Of a stretch of 64,000 nucleotides of DNA, positions 1 to 12,517 are shown in pieces (the first letter of the stretch is position 1; each line of letters opens with the position of its first letter). The notes under the pieces were generated by a model. It saw only the letters and a list, made by a program, of their open reading frames with translations. It was not told the DNA's origin and did no database searches. A program made the position numbers and the translations under genes. This DNA comes from Xylogone sp. PMI_703 (Eukaryota; Ascomycota; Leotiomycetes), in assembly GCA_021399445.1 (NCBI GenBank), contig JAJTUQ010000003.1, positions 3,348,001 through 3,412,000 of the forward strand, read 5' to 3'.

Positions 1-564
1 CGTGGCCATACGCCTGGTGTATCGGCTTACCAGGATACAGAGAAGCGCTTTTAGAAGTGGGGGAAAAGATGAATACACTCGTAGATTTTATCACATAAAG
101 CGTTACTCGCGTGAATCATTCTAACTTCTTCAGAGATGAAAAGGATATAGACCGGATCTTCTGAAACAATTAGGTCAATAATTAGAGTAATCAGAATCAT
201 GAATAAGCTTAGAACTTGATGTTAGCTTTCAGAGAGCAGTGAAAAAGCCTACTATCTGGAGGAATGGCTTTGAATATGCATTCCCTTCTATCGTAGCTTT
301 TCATATAATTACCACTCTGCACAATTAATCTGTTTCTTTCAGGGCAAAATAAGATGCTTATAAAAACCATCGTAACCTAATTAAGTACACCTACATAAAA
401 CTACATTGCTGAGCTCCCTTTGCAGCCACCCAATGCTTTTGTGTTGTATCATGCAAGTCCCCGCTAGGATAGCCAATTGAACCAATCAAAATTGGTTTTA
501 GTAAGCCTCTCAGCTAAAGTCATTTATATAGCCAAATAGGCGCCACAAAATTTCAACAAATAAG
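1..564. other. Gene-free, AT-rich flank at window start
   Basis: No convincing coding frame or RNA gene is visible here. The segment is AT-rich with short stop-broken frames, and it may be the flank of a gene outside the window. Confidence 0.5.
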
Positions 565-720
565 GACCCGTGTCGCAATGGTAGCGAGTCTGATTCCAGT
601 CCAGAAGGTTGTCCGGTATGTGGAAAGAAAAAAATCGAATAAGAGGTTCAAATAGACTAATAAGCGATGTAGTTCGAATCGGGCCGGGTTCAATTCCTGA
701 GATCTCTGATTTCCTTTTTT
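565..720 (+). ncRNA. Degenerate tRNA-Trp-like Pol III unit (tRNA pseudogene or SINE-like)
   Basis: Positions 565-611 read like the 5' two thirds of a tRNA-Trp. There is an acceptor strand GACCCGT, a D-arm with GGTAGCG, and an anticodon arm whose 7-nt loop TTCCAGT puts CCA at the anticodon. The anticodon stem has one mismatch. About 60 nt of unrelated sequence then replaces the normal T-arm. A T-loop-like TTCGAATC follows at 673-680, and CCGGGTT at 684-690 can pair with six of the seven acceptor bases. A second B-box-like GGTTCAAAT lies near 645-653, and a T6 run at 715-720 could end Pol III transcription. A working tRNA-Trp with a normal intron would be interrupted after position 37, not here, so a pseudogene or tRNA-derived element fits better. 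Confidence 0.35.
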
Positions 721-2375
721 GCTCTCACCTTGGGCCTTTTTTCTTGCTTTTTCTGGCTCAGCCTGGCTTTTGCCTTTGCTGAATCATTGTCCTTTTTTAC
801 ACAAAATAGTAAACGAGATCCGTGTGGGAGATAATACCCTAGTAAAGCTGCTGATGTTGATTGAATTGCAAAACTTCAAACAGATTTTGGCAATTTTTAG
901 TTGATTACGTTGTACTCAGTACTATGTATATCCTACCTCTATTCTTTTTTTATGTAAATTTCCTTTACTACGACAACATAAGCTTGACGCTGCTGCTAAT
1001 TAGCTTGAATTGCAACCAGCGGAGACGTTGGGTGAAATGGGAGCCGCCTAACTCGTCTGATTAGACGTATCAGTTCCCCAGGGTAGAGCAAGTGACCGCG
1101 GTTGAGCCTGCTTGCTAGCAACATCTCCGAGATCGTGAAATACACTAGATAAAAGCCTAATTTAGCTACAATATAAAGTAATCAATTGAGACAACGACGC
1201 ACAATGTACTGTTTCTCTTGACTTTGAAGACTCGAGGTTCCAGCTTGCCGACGTCGACATCAGGGACCTGTTTACAGAAAAGATCGAAGACGAGAAATAA
1301 GCTGGAGGGCGAAGAGAGATCGTAGCATATGTGTAAGTAGTAATCCGTAGGAGTTTCCAGACTCAGCGAGCAAAAGAAAGCTGTAACCATCTCACTCTGA
1401 TCTTGAAGGTATTGTTCGCGGCATTTGAGGATTATTCGTTTTGGAGTGATCTGGCTCATCGTTGGTTGAGGATACTAGCTGCGGGAGGTAGCCCAGGGGA
1501 TAGCCACGAAGTAGAAATGGTTGGCAGTACAGAACTGCTGTACAAGGACTTCGTACACACTCTCTCACTTGTTTGGACAATGCTCCTCCTTTTCCTTCAT
1601 TGGATACAAAATACGGTAGAATGATTGTGATCCAAATCTCCCACTCGGCGGGTCTCCCGGAAAGCTAGCCTGTACCGGTATTGTACTGCCTCACTGCGTC
1701 GTAATACCCCATACGTAACACCGGATCGGTTGGCACTTCTGTTACGATACCGACATGTGCGAATTCAGCTCGGTTATGATCATGTGACCTCGCCCCAACA
1801 AAGGGTGGCCTGCGTGGAAGCGGTTCGATGTCTGAAGAATCAGGTTGAAAATTTTTCACAAGGCGACCTGACAGGCAGACAGGCAGAAAGGCACAGCTGG
1901 CAGGAAGGCCTCAAGGCCTCATTCCCAGGCATTCAGGAAGTGTTAGAAAATGTGTACTTTGGCCTCAGGCCTGATAAATGCAGTCCAGACGTCATTCTAT
2001 CGATTAATAAAAAAAGGGGAGTTCCAAATTAAGAATTGTCAACTCTCATTTACATAGTCCTGATTGATGCTGAAGTTTATCGGAACAAAGCATCGAAAAC
2101 AAAGTAGAGTATCCGCCACACGTGTAACAGAGAAGAGAAAAACAAAGAACAGCAGAAGCATTAGAATAAAAGAAGTAGGTCCCATTTCTTTAACTGTTAT
2201 AAACTGCTGCTTTGCGCGATTTTTGCATATGACGCCTCCCCGAGAATACCGTAAACTCCCTCCAGTATGCCAAATAACCTGCCCAGAGAGGTACTGTAAA
2301 GAAGAAGAAAGAAAACACACATAATTTGATGATGACGGGTTGTGGTACAAAGAGTGAGCAGAAAAAGACAAGAGA
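721..2375. other. Intergenic, no supported gene
   Basis: Only short frames that do not resemble known proteins occur here. Around 1861-1975 there are short repeated words (CAGGCAGA, GGCCTCA), which look like low-complexity sequence. The part next to 2376 is probably the 3' untranslated region of the zinc-finger gene. Confidence 0.45.
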
Positions 2376-4354
2376 TCACATCATCGGGGCTTGAGGGGCC
2401 TGCATGCGAGGATGCATTGATGCTTGGAGTTGCTGAATCTGTCGCATCATTTCCGCTGTTTGGGCAGTTTGAGCTTCCGACTGTCGCCGTAATTCCTCAT
2501 TTTCTTGTCGTAGACGCTTCATCTCCTCACGGAGATCCGCACTGTCGCTGCGACCGCCCATGCGCTTTCGCTTCTGTCCCGCCTTGCCGTCACTTCCATC
2601 TTCTTCCGTGTCATCACCGTTGGGGATCAATCCGGCGTCTGTGTGGACGCGTCGGAGATGCTCATTGAGGTTTTCTTGTCGTGAAAATCCCTTGCCAGTA
2701 TGGCGCTTGCAGTTTGGATGCGGGCAGTTGAGCTGCTTCCGGGGGCCACCGTGCTTGTTGTGCACTTCACGTTCGTGTCGGAGGAGACCGCCAGAGTACG
2801 TGAAACCCGGGAGCTTCTCGCATCCTTCTGCTGGGCATTTGTACGGCCGATCGTGCTTATCCATGTGTTTGCTGCAAGGGTTGGTTAGATGAATGTACAC
2901 TCTCAATTAGCTAGGAGTGTCGGATACACACCTCCATTCGCACTTGCGGTTAAATTCTCTGACCTCTTCCGTGCAATTTGGCCAGTTGCAGTAGAATCGA
3001 CCATTGTCATATCTGGTTACTTCACGATCGGGTTTGGGAACTGGCTTGGAGCGACCGGGGGAAGCAGCAGCTTCGGATTCATCTTTCGGCAGCTCGGGGA
3101 TCTCGAGTCTGTCATCTGGAGGAGCACCGATGGCTTGGGGATTATATGGGTTTTCGGAGAGTGGTGGCGGTGGACTTGGGTATCGAGGTTGGTCGTGTTT
3201 GAAATCTTCTTGGTCCTGCGGATGGTTCATCTGCATGTCCGGGTAGTTCGCGTCCGGCATGAACGTGCGAGACTCGTAGCTGAGACTCATATCGGCAGCT
3301 GGATTGGGGTAGAAGCGGGTGGATGATACAGGATAGTGAGAGGGAACGAGGTGAGCGCGCCCGTAATATGGTTGTGGGCTGTTTTGATTGTGGTGATGAG
3401 GAGGAGGGACTTGGTATGGAGGCCCGCGAAGAGTTTGTGCTGCCTGCTCGCCTAAGGCTCGCCACTCAGCCACACCAGCCTCGGGTACGGTTGTCTGTGC
3501 TGACTGCACAAGGTAAGTACCAGCAGCATTTGCATACGCACTCGGGTCGTGATAATAGCTGTACACTCCGCTGCCTTGACTCCCTGGCGCTGCTGGGTGG
3601 GCAATGCCGCCTATAATACATTGCGAATTTGCATCAGTCACATGTTCTTGGATCTGTGAATCTCCCATCGGTCTGATGACTCACCAGTATGGCGAATACC
3701 TTGAGGCGCAGTTGCCTGGTATCGTCCTCCCAGGGCAACGGCCTGCTTTGCCTGCCTAACAAGAGCGGGTTCCTCCTCTGTGACTGGTGGATTAGCGCTG
3801 GTACAGGGCTATCAAGGAAGCTGTTGGACAGTGGAGACACTCACCGTGCTCCTGATAGACCATTGTCGGCCCCTCAGACGGCTCTTGCTTAATAGGGAGA
3901 TCACCTGCGTCTACAGCTTTGATGGATGTTAGCCCTGTCTATTTCCATTGTTATCCAGTTTGCGTTAGATCCCTTGAAGGAGTCGTAAGGCAAGCGATGT
4001 ATTGTGACGAATTGGTGGCCTTCTTTCTGTGAAGTGCCGTAGGTGTGTGCACGCGGCAGTGAGATATCCCAGGCGGCAGCAATGTCACTCCAGGGAGAGG
4101 GCTGAAGCTCAAAAGCCTAGTGTCATCGCCGAGAACTACTCGTGAGCAACAAGGAGGTTTTGCGGCTGACCGTAGATAGTTGCTGCCAAACAAGGTGAGG
4201 TGGAATTGTATAAGCACGTACCGTGATGTCCCTTGTGATTCCGCGGTCTTTGAGCCACAGCAAAGGGATAGCCATGTATTGGCGTCTGAACAACAAAGCG
4301 CTGATTCAGACGTGGTCCCTGCGAGGTGTGCTCTTGGGAATATCCAACGCGCAT
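2376..4354 (-). CDS. C2H2 zinc-finger transcription factor
   Basis: Predicted nuclear DNA-binding regulator. The last two exons, 3610..2932 and 2871..2376, are joined by a clear 60-nt intron (2931..2872, GTGTGT...TGCAG), which restores the finger helix reading CEWSKHMDKH. Three fingers are visible: CNWPNC...KHMDKH, CPAEGC...RHEREVH and CPHPNC...EHLRRVH. A charged coiled coil rich in E, R and Q follows, and the protein ends in QAPMM. The middle is rich in Pro, Tyr and Gln, as in fungal activators. A further intron (3684..3611) joins an exon reading AKQAVALGGRYQATAPQ. Upstream exons contain IKQEPSEG, a possible sumoylation site, and PIHGYPFAVAQRP. The ATG at 4354 (MRVGYSQEH) is my best start, but the three 5' introns are less certain. 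The finger set is a common Pezizomycotina type and the target genes are unknown. Confidence 0.8.
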
Positions 4355-7300
4355 GTAGAACATCCAACATACGCCCCAGAGCACAAGGAGGGATGGCTTG
4401 ACACCCGCCCAGGGCCAGGTGGAATTGAGAGGACGTCTGCCTTGAGGCCATTCAAAAAACCAGTCTACGCCGAAAACCGATCTATTTCGATTACCGCGAT
4501 CACCAAAGCGCTCTCGAAAACCACCGTCGCGAGGCAGCTCTGGGGCAAGGCTGCAGTCACGCTGCCTTATTTCCTGAATAGCGAGAAACAGAAGCCACCA
4601 GCCTGTGCATATGGATGAGGCAGACCTGCGATTGTGGAATCCAGTAAACCAGATATGTACCAATTTCGTAAAATCCAACACATACCGGCCAGCGACTTGT
4701 AGACAGCGAGAAAATTCTAGCCATTGGGGCTTCAATGGCGATGTGATGCTTAGCGCGCCCATCCATTCTAGAAGCCACAATGAGGAATCATGACTTGGAT
4801 GAAAATCTGGATGCTTAACACTTATTCGCGGGGCCCTTCATCCAATCGTCAGCGAGTCTTTCGAGAAAATGCAACCCAAGAAAAGCAGTTCAAAACCATT
4901 CTCAGCCAACTGTGCGACAGGGCAAAAAAAGATGAATGGCAAATACGCAAAAAGGGCCACTCAATCCAACCAGTATGAAAATGCTTCTTGACTCACTCAA
5001 TGTTTGTTTTGAGGCCCAGGAGGCTCGTACACAGAAGCACAGCGCCCACTACACTGTGAATGAATAGACCACCGATACTAGATCCTAACCAATCGCCATC
5101 ATACTCAATCTGCTCTGGAGCAATAATTCTCGTCATCCCCCCTCCCACCAGCGGCGGCAGCTTTGCCCCGCGAGCGGATGATAGGTGGTCGAGGAAAGGG
5201 AAAGGACGTCGAGGCCGAGCTGGGAAAGAAGAGAGCCTTGTCTCTTGCCGTTTGCGACCAGCTGAGCCAGGAACCACGACAGGCGTAAGACGAAGGATCA
5301 AGAAGAAAGAAGCGTTGAAGCAAAGTCCCTTGCGCCATCAGGAAGGAAAGAAAGAGACAAAGAAGCGTGGAAATAAGCTCAGTAGATATAAAGAGGGCGC
5401 AACGATTGAAATTTCTGTTTGCGGGTGCCTTTCTGGGGGAACCTTCGAATCGCAGAAGTCCGAGAGAAAAATGCCATTATTGCACCCAGATTAAGGTTGA
5501 ATCAGATCTCTTGGAATTTCGTCACACACCCCTCCAGCCAGCTCCCCCTCCATGGGGCATCACCATTCGAGGGAAGAGCTGCGATAGGAGCAGGAAGCAG
5601 GAAGCAGGCCAGAAACGGTGCTAGAAGGCGCCGCGCCCGCCTGCGCATCTCATGGCATGCATCGTAACGCATCAGTAGTTGCATGGCTCTTGCATCGCCA
5701 GCATGGGAGCATGGGACCGCCAGGGCGGCCCTGAGATCTCTGCTCACCGACATTGGAGACGGCGGAGGAGGGGCTCTGTGGGGGGGAGGGACATGGAGGG
5801 ACATGGAGGGGATGACGCTGCCGGCCTGGACGACGCGCTCTGAGAGGACCAAACCCGCGGGTGGGCGGTGTTCAGGCTGGTGGACAGGCCCAAGTGGTCC
5901 GCCTGCAGTGCTGCCGCCGCCGCCAACAGCCTTGCAGAAAGGCGGGCAGCAGGCCCTCGCAGCAGTGCCAGAAGCCCTCGAGGGTCGGCGGGATGGGCGC
6001 TTGCACAGCCCGGCCAGGCGTTGTAGGAGTCAAGTGAGTGTCGCTGGCTGTCTCTGGCTGTCGCAACAAACAACGGAAGAGGCGATGGGGGAAACCGATT
6101 TGGGCAAGATTTGGGAGAAAGACGGCGAGGAACGGGGAGGAAGCATGGGAGATCAACGAAGGGATCCCTCTTTAATTCTACGGTAGGGCTGGACTTGGGC
6201 TGGGCTGGGCTGGGTTTTACTTTTCGCATGTTACTGAGGCCGCCAGGCAGGAAGATTCGGGACGTTGATGCCGTACCATTGAGGCTACTGGCTACTGAGG
6301 CTGTTGATGCTGGATCCTCAGGACCCAAGGTGCTTTTCATCAGGCCGTCCCAGGCCTTCTCAGGCACTCCAAGGCAGCTCAAGGCACCGAAGGCACGAAC
6401 ACCAAAGGCCCCAAAGGACGGGAGGCAAGGGCCCGCGACAGTAGGGCTCGTAGGGCTGCATGACAGGCTTCTAATCATGACCGGCCTGAGCAAAGTGTCA
6501 ACCTTTCGTCGCAAAGTCTATTGTCTAGTGGAAATTATGCTTAGATGGGATGGACAAAAGCTTGAAAGAACCCCTTTCAAAGACCTTTCTCTCCTTCTCG
6601 CTCTATTTCCTCTTTTGGGAGCTCTAGACTCAAGATATTCTGCCCTTAGCAGCAAAAGCGACTGAACACTGACTCGTAGCCTACGCGCTCTGGCTCGCTC
6701 TCTGCTCCAATTGCTGCTGTTTGCTGCTGCTGGCTGGGTTCAACCACCAATGCCCGTAAACCGTATATGCAGACCCGCGGCAAAGTAATCAGCAGCAAGA
6801 CGCAGCGGGAGCAGGAGCAATACCCCCAACTGACTCTTGCTCTCTTGCCCTCTCTCGACGAAGGGAGCCTCACACACACTGTACAGAGGTACATCCCAAA
6901 AGGCGACACCAACCTCACGGCATTGCCGAACATTAAAAACGCTTGGCTTGCGCTTGGCTTACTTGGCTTTTGACAACCCTGCCACCACTCTGCACACTCT
7001 CTGCTACCACTTTCTTACCATTTCCCTACCCTTTCCGTCATGATACAGAAAGCCGGAGGGAAACAACGACCAAAACGGGTAGGCCGATGGGCAAGGGCAT
7101 GGGGCACGACATGAATCCCAAGAACTTGACATATCAAGAAAGTAAAACGTGCACTTTCGATAAATGTAACCAAAGGATGTGGACATCTTCTCTTGTCTAC
7201 CTCTCTCTTTCTCTCTGTGTGTGCGCATGTAACTGGGCGCATCTCCACTCCCACCACCATTGATCAATTGGCTGAAATCAATTGACTGGTCTCTCTTTTC

Positions 7301-8431
7301 TTCTCCCTTTCCGTCACGTTGGCTAATTATCAACCAAATCATCACTCGCGATTTATATTGAGGGGGGCAGCCTACGCGCGCGCGCTGACTTCTTCATCTG
7401 GTCTGTTACAGCTTACTGTACATATAGTAACATGACATCCACACATTCATACAGGTCTCTCTTCCTTTGCGCAGCCTTGGCCACGACATAATGTAAGAAT
7501 AGGGCTCTTCTCTCTTTTCTTTTTTTCTTGCCATGTGGCATTTCTCGGTGCATTTACTTCATGGATACTACGTTACTGGAAACATCACTACCACTCACTA
7601 CCACGCAATAGGCTGATGTTATGGTGTTGAAGAAAGAAGAAATCGGTAATACTGTTCGGCAAAATGGCAATACACACGTCACGAGAGTAAAACAAGGCGA
7701 AGACAAGAGCATTAGTTCTCCGTAACATCATTTCCTGATATTTCGATTATTCGTCACTATGGAAAATAAAAGAGGTTTTCTCCAATCCTAATCTCTCCTA
7801 AAGCCTTTTTTGAAAAGGGATTCTTCCCAGATAATACATCTCACAATAAAAAGAGAGGATAAACCCGTCTCTCTTCAAATGCTCCAACAAGAAAACAGAA
7901 AAAAAGTGAAGAGTATAAAGTAATTTGGCACGCGCTTTGAAAAAGAAGATAATACAGCTGTAGCCAATCCCCCCCTTTTTTTGCTCCTCCTCCCTCCGAA
8001 AGTAAGAAAAGGCGTGTGTTAGTGTGTGTGAGAGTGTATGTTTTACTACCGTAATATCGTTCGTGAACAAGGGATATAGAAAAATTTTAGACAATCATGA
8101 TGAAAGAGGCGGACGATAGAACAGTGGTGGGTGTATCTAAAAAGTTAAAACAAGAATTCAAGTGAAGAAGAAAAGAAAATAAAACAAGAGGCCGTGGTTA
8201 TGGATGACTGTATAGTAAGATGCAAAAAGGGGATCTCTGGCATGAGAGGAGGAGCAGACGCTATAAAATATCGTAACAATGTCATGCATGTTGCACGAAC
8301 TGAAAAAGCCAGGCAAGTAAAATGCCACCCTTTCCCCATACATCGTCAAGAGGCGGGGGGAAAATTAGTATCACACCGCTTAAGAGACGCATGAAAAATA
8401 CAAAAGCTTGGAAGGGTTCGCGCATATTTCA
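4355..8431. other. Long gene-free flank upstream of the C2H2 gene
   Basis: No supported gene lies in this 4 kb between two minus-strand genes. It is probably the promoter and long 5' leader of the zinc-finger gene plus the 3' region of the next gene. It holds simple sequence: a repeated AGGGACATGG near 5787-5808, a GGGCT tandem at 6197-6214, a CT-rich tract near 7190-7220 and an alternating CG run near 7374-7386. Frames of up to about 250 codons in the GC-rich part (5700-6500) are open on both strands at once, as expected by chance at high GC. Confidence 0.45.
6197..6214 (+). repeat. GGGCT short tandem repeat
   Basis: Three perfect GGGCT units plus GGG lie in the GC-rich leader region upstream of the C2H2 gene. 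Confidence 0.8.
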
Positions 8432-11400
8432 TCAATACCCAGAAACCTTCTTCTCTCTTCCGAACATCTTCGAAAAGCCGCCTCGTTTCTGTAAAGTAGA
8501 AGGATCAAGCGCCTTGGGCTGGGCGGCACCTGGTGGAGGCTCCGAGTTTCTCAGGAAATCCGCCAGGTCATCCGTCTTGGTTGGACGATATGAAGGGTCT
8601 CTTGGGGCATACGATCTCTGTGCAACTCTCGGTCCCGGATTTCTCGAGGAGTCGACTTGTGAGGCGTACGAAGATTTTCTTGGAGGCGCGGTTGAGGTTG
8701 AGACTTTGGCTAAGATGGGCATAGGTGGAGCACTGGCGATACTGCCTGCGATACTGCCTTGTGTGCTTGCCATAGTTGAAGGACGCGAGTCGAAGTTGAA
8801 GAATTGACGCCGTGGCGAGTTTTGGGAAGAAATGGAGCCATTGCGGCCGAATCTGGACATGAGACTTTGCGAGCTCGCCTTCTTCTTCACATCTTTGCGC
8901 AAAACGTTTGGTCCAGTATCCAGAACCAACGGAGTCGGAGCATTGTCTGCTGGTGGAGGGACATTCATTAGGAAGTCTGCCAGGCTCTCTTCTTTTATTG
9001 GCTGTGGCCGTCTCTTTGGTTTCAGATCCTCAATCTCATCCTCATCTTCCTCATCTTCTTCATCACTAAAGTCGATAGCGTATGGATCACGAACCCTCCG
9101 AGTCTTCCTCTTAGGCATCATATCCTCCTCACCAAAGTCCATTGGGTTTGAAGTCGGCGCTACAGGCGTCTTTTTCGGTGGAGCAGCATGACTGATCAAT
9201 CCACTCGTGGAATTGATTGACGAATTTACTGATTTCTCAGCGGAGACAGACGTGGAGTAGCTTCCTCGGTCAACCGCATACAGCTCCCCCGTTCTCCCGT
9301 TAACCGGACCGGACATTTGATCAGAATCCATAGTGGTACGGAAAGGCGCAACTTGACGAGGTATCCGCGGGTTTTCATCATTTATACCTCGTGGTGGACC
9401 TTCCCTTATAAAATCAATCAATTCGGAGCTGCTATCACCCTTGGGTACTGGATCACGAGCTTGTAGTCTGATTCTACGCGCCGATGAGTCTGAACGTTTA
9501 GGAGTACTGGCTACTGGTGTGCCATGAAGGTTAGTGGCACTACCATTTCGAGGAGCTCCATTAGGAGCTCCGAATGGGACCTGTTTTTCTCGCCTCGAAC
9601 CAGGAGGGCCGGTTGAGCGGATAAAATCAGCGAAGTCCTCAACGGAGCTTTGATCCACTCTTGCATCACGGGCTTGGACAGAGGGCCGCCGTGAGCCGGG
9701 CCGTGATCCAGGCCTCATAGGTGAGTCTGTAGAACGTTTCTCACCACCTGGGAACGCCTTAGCTACTTTAGGCGTCTCAGGTGGCGGATTTTGGACAACG
9801 GCTACCCTCATGACCGAACCTGAGTGCGAACGGCTGGTACCAGGTCGTGGCATTTCAGTAGTTGCTCGCGGGGAATCTGGATTCTATCACAGCATTAGCT
9901 TTCGATTTAGCCTAGGCTCTAAATCACCAAGAGTGCTCACCTCGATCTCACGCATCCCCTGAGACGTAAGAGTATACTGAATGGTTTGATCGCTTCTAAT
10001 AAGTTGTTCAAAGCTATGGCTTTTGTCCTCAACTATTGGTGTGCTGTTCTCTTCTGAAGATCTGATTGATTTTGGTTTCTGGGGAGTATATGATGTCGGA
10101 CTGGGCTCAGCAAGAGGGGATGGTCGCTGAACTTTCGGTCGACTGTCTTCTCGAGATGCTCTGGGAGGAGAATTTCGATTAACACCAGCAGATGAAGTAC
10201 GGGGTGGCTTTTGCTGTTCCGTTATCATCCTATTCGGTGGCCTGCCGTAGGGAGGGTTCTCGGTATTGACCTGCTGATCCCGCAGAGGTGATTTCCTTGG
10301 TCTCTCAGGCGAACTTTCAGCGATTTCACGAAGTGGAGCAAGAGGGGCAGGTGCAGCATCAACAGCGGAAGGCCGAGGGCCATACATGCCATTCGTAACT
10401 GGAGGTATGATTGTATGATCCTTCTTTATCATAATATGGACATCTCTATTTCGAGGTGCAGGGGCAGCTCCAAGCACGAACGGTGATGATTTTGGTGTGG
10501 TCTCTTCCTTAGGAAATTCATCACTAGGACGTGAGCTTGGCGCAGATTCCGATGGGGTTCCAGATAGCTGAGGAGATCCCCTTCCTGCTTCGGCATCTTC
10601 TTCAGTAATAGACTCACTGGTTCTGGTACGTCTCAAAGTACTATTACGAGGAGATGGTGTTGATGATGGGCGGGATTTAATGGCAGCATTATTTCTGTCA
10701 TCATGGATGCTTCCCGTATTAGACCTATTAATTCCTCGCCCAGTAGCCATGTAGTCAGCATCGCCACTGAAGGACCGTGAAGGACTCCTAGGCGATGCAA
10801 CATCAATCAGACGTATTGAAGTTACACTGCGGGAACGCACGCTAGACCGCCTGGAGGGTGATTGCATATCCTCTGGTAATGCTGCCTCGCTTATAGATAT
10901 TCGTGAAGATGTCATGATTTGGACCTCCTCTTCGAGCTCATCTTCACTATCGTGGTCGTAAAAACTGCTTTGTGGTTCGGATTCCTGGTTATTGTTCGTA
11001 ACTATGGATAGAGAGGATGCATTTCCTGTTTTCGAAGTAGGTTGGTTTAGTTCGTTCTCCTCGCTGGGTTCAGCATCATGTAAGTTCTCATATTGCTCAG
11101 AATCTCGGATCGTGGAAGTAGAGATATCTTTACTATTCTCCTCAATTTCAGTTTCATCGGTAACGTCTGGAAGCTCTGATGATGGCACATATGGCAAAGG
11201 CTTCGGAGTTGGTTGAGAGCTCGATCGTTTCCGAGTCTCAGGAGCCGAAATAAGTCTGAAGACCCCGGTTTCAGGAGTCAATGGGAACATCCTACCAGTC
11301 GAGAAAATAACCATGCTCTTAGGTCGACTCGGCAGGTGATCTTCAGCAGCCTTTACTTCAACTCCATTATCGATCTCAGGGGCGACTCCCGGGATCTCAA

Positions 11401-12517
11401 TCTCTCTCACATCATCCTCAGATAAAGGTAAGGGAATGGTAGCCGCGTGTTCGTATTCTTCAAGGACCGTGGCAATGGATGGACCATGTTCATCTTCAAT
11501 AATACTGTCTTCTTGCGCCACGCTTGTTGCTCGACTAGCCTGTGTTTGCGAGTACATAGACTCTATAGAGAAGGATCTAGACATGGACATAGACATAGAA
11601 GCTGCAGGCGATCGTATACGTTTCTTCCATGCTCTCCATAACCTTCCAAGAGTCCTGTCAAGAGCAATACGCTCCATATCGGACTCCTCCACTATAATCG
11701 AAGAGGCAATCTCCGGAGATGTCGGCTTGCCCTCCCTCCTATCCTTCTCATGCTTTGCTAAGAGTCTCTGATATGCGGCTCGACCTGCTATCACCAAGGC
11801 CTGCTCGCCCATGAATTCCAAGATAGACGTGAGAAAGATGGCAACAGCCGGTGAGACAACTCCAGCATTTTCTGAGTAGGGGTCCCCCATTGCAGTATTA
11901 CCATATAGATGTTCCTGCTCCGTATAATAATCTTCATCCTCCTCCTCCATGTCCCCGAGGGAGGAATAAACCATACATCGCAGTCTTGTGCGTTTCCAAA
12001 CCAACTCAAGGTCCCACTCGCCGTTATGCCCCGGTTCATCAGCGTCCAGCAGTTCGCTCTCGTCAGTACCTCCTAAGTATTCAAGAAGCTCCTGTTCGGC
12101 TCCGGTAATAGCATCTTTCGCAAGTTTCGGTTTCAGGACCTCACTAATTGCTGGTCGAAGAGCAACAAGAGATGTTGATTGCGCTTTGGTTAGGAAACTG
12201 AATAGCAACTGGTCCAGGAACCGATTGACTAGTTTGAGTGCAACGGGAGTAACCGAGGCAGGTCCATTCGGCGGCTGGAGGCCATTCTGATCAAGCCAAA
12301 TCTCGTACTGGCTATCATGGTCATTGGTGATAATCTGCGAGGCCGCGGAAGATGCAATGAAGGCAGGCGGAGGAGAAATATTGTCGGACGGACTAGGCGG
12401 ATGATGAGACCCGTTCATCGATGGTCTATCACTTGATATGCTATGTGATCTGGCTGCGCGAGGCGATGGACGGTCCAATTCATGGCGAGAGGTCATCGAG
12501 GATAAATCAGGAGCCAT
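8432..12517 (-). CDS. Large disordered protein with histone-fold-like N-terminal region
   Basis: Two exons, 12517..9941 and 9883..8432, are joined by a 57-nt intron (9940..9884) in phase 0, giving 1342 residues. Residues 88-150 are predicted helical (VALKLVNRFLDQLLFSFL...). Residues 222-252 (SPAVAIFLTSILEFMGEQAL...) follow the residue pattern of the long histone H2A helix. An acidic tract lies between the two segments. The rest is Ser/Pro-rich and probably disordered, with a DEEDEEDEDE run around residue 1135 and a basic end (FGREKKVSGY). Four copies of a short ADFLR..PP motif lie in the second exon. The frame stays open upstream to 12601 without an ATG (reading REKRIEGLRAHYHF), so a 5' exon with an acceptor near 12595 is possible. 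Related fungal proteins are often labelled flocculation-type, which the sequence does not support. Function is not recognised. Confidence 0.8.

Noticed and set aside
5683..6514. Long overlapping open frames on both strands (167 and 256 codons)
   Set aside because: They sit in GC-rich sequence where stops are rare, have no recognisable domain, and are biased to Ser, Pro, Arg, Ala and Gly. Both strands are open at once.
9887..9940. Read-through of the first exon of the large disordered-protein gene to its own stop (ending RLNRKLML)
   Set aside because: A consensus intron (GAG|GTGAGC...GATAG) lies exactly there and joins the two frames in phase.
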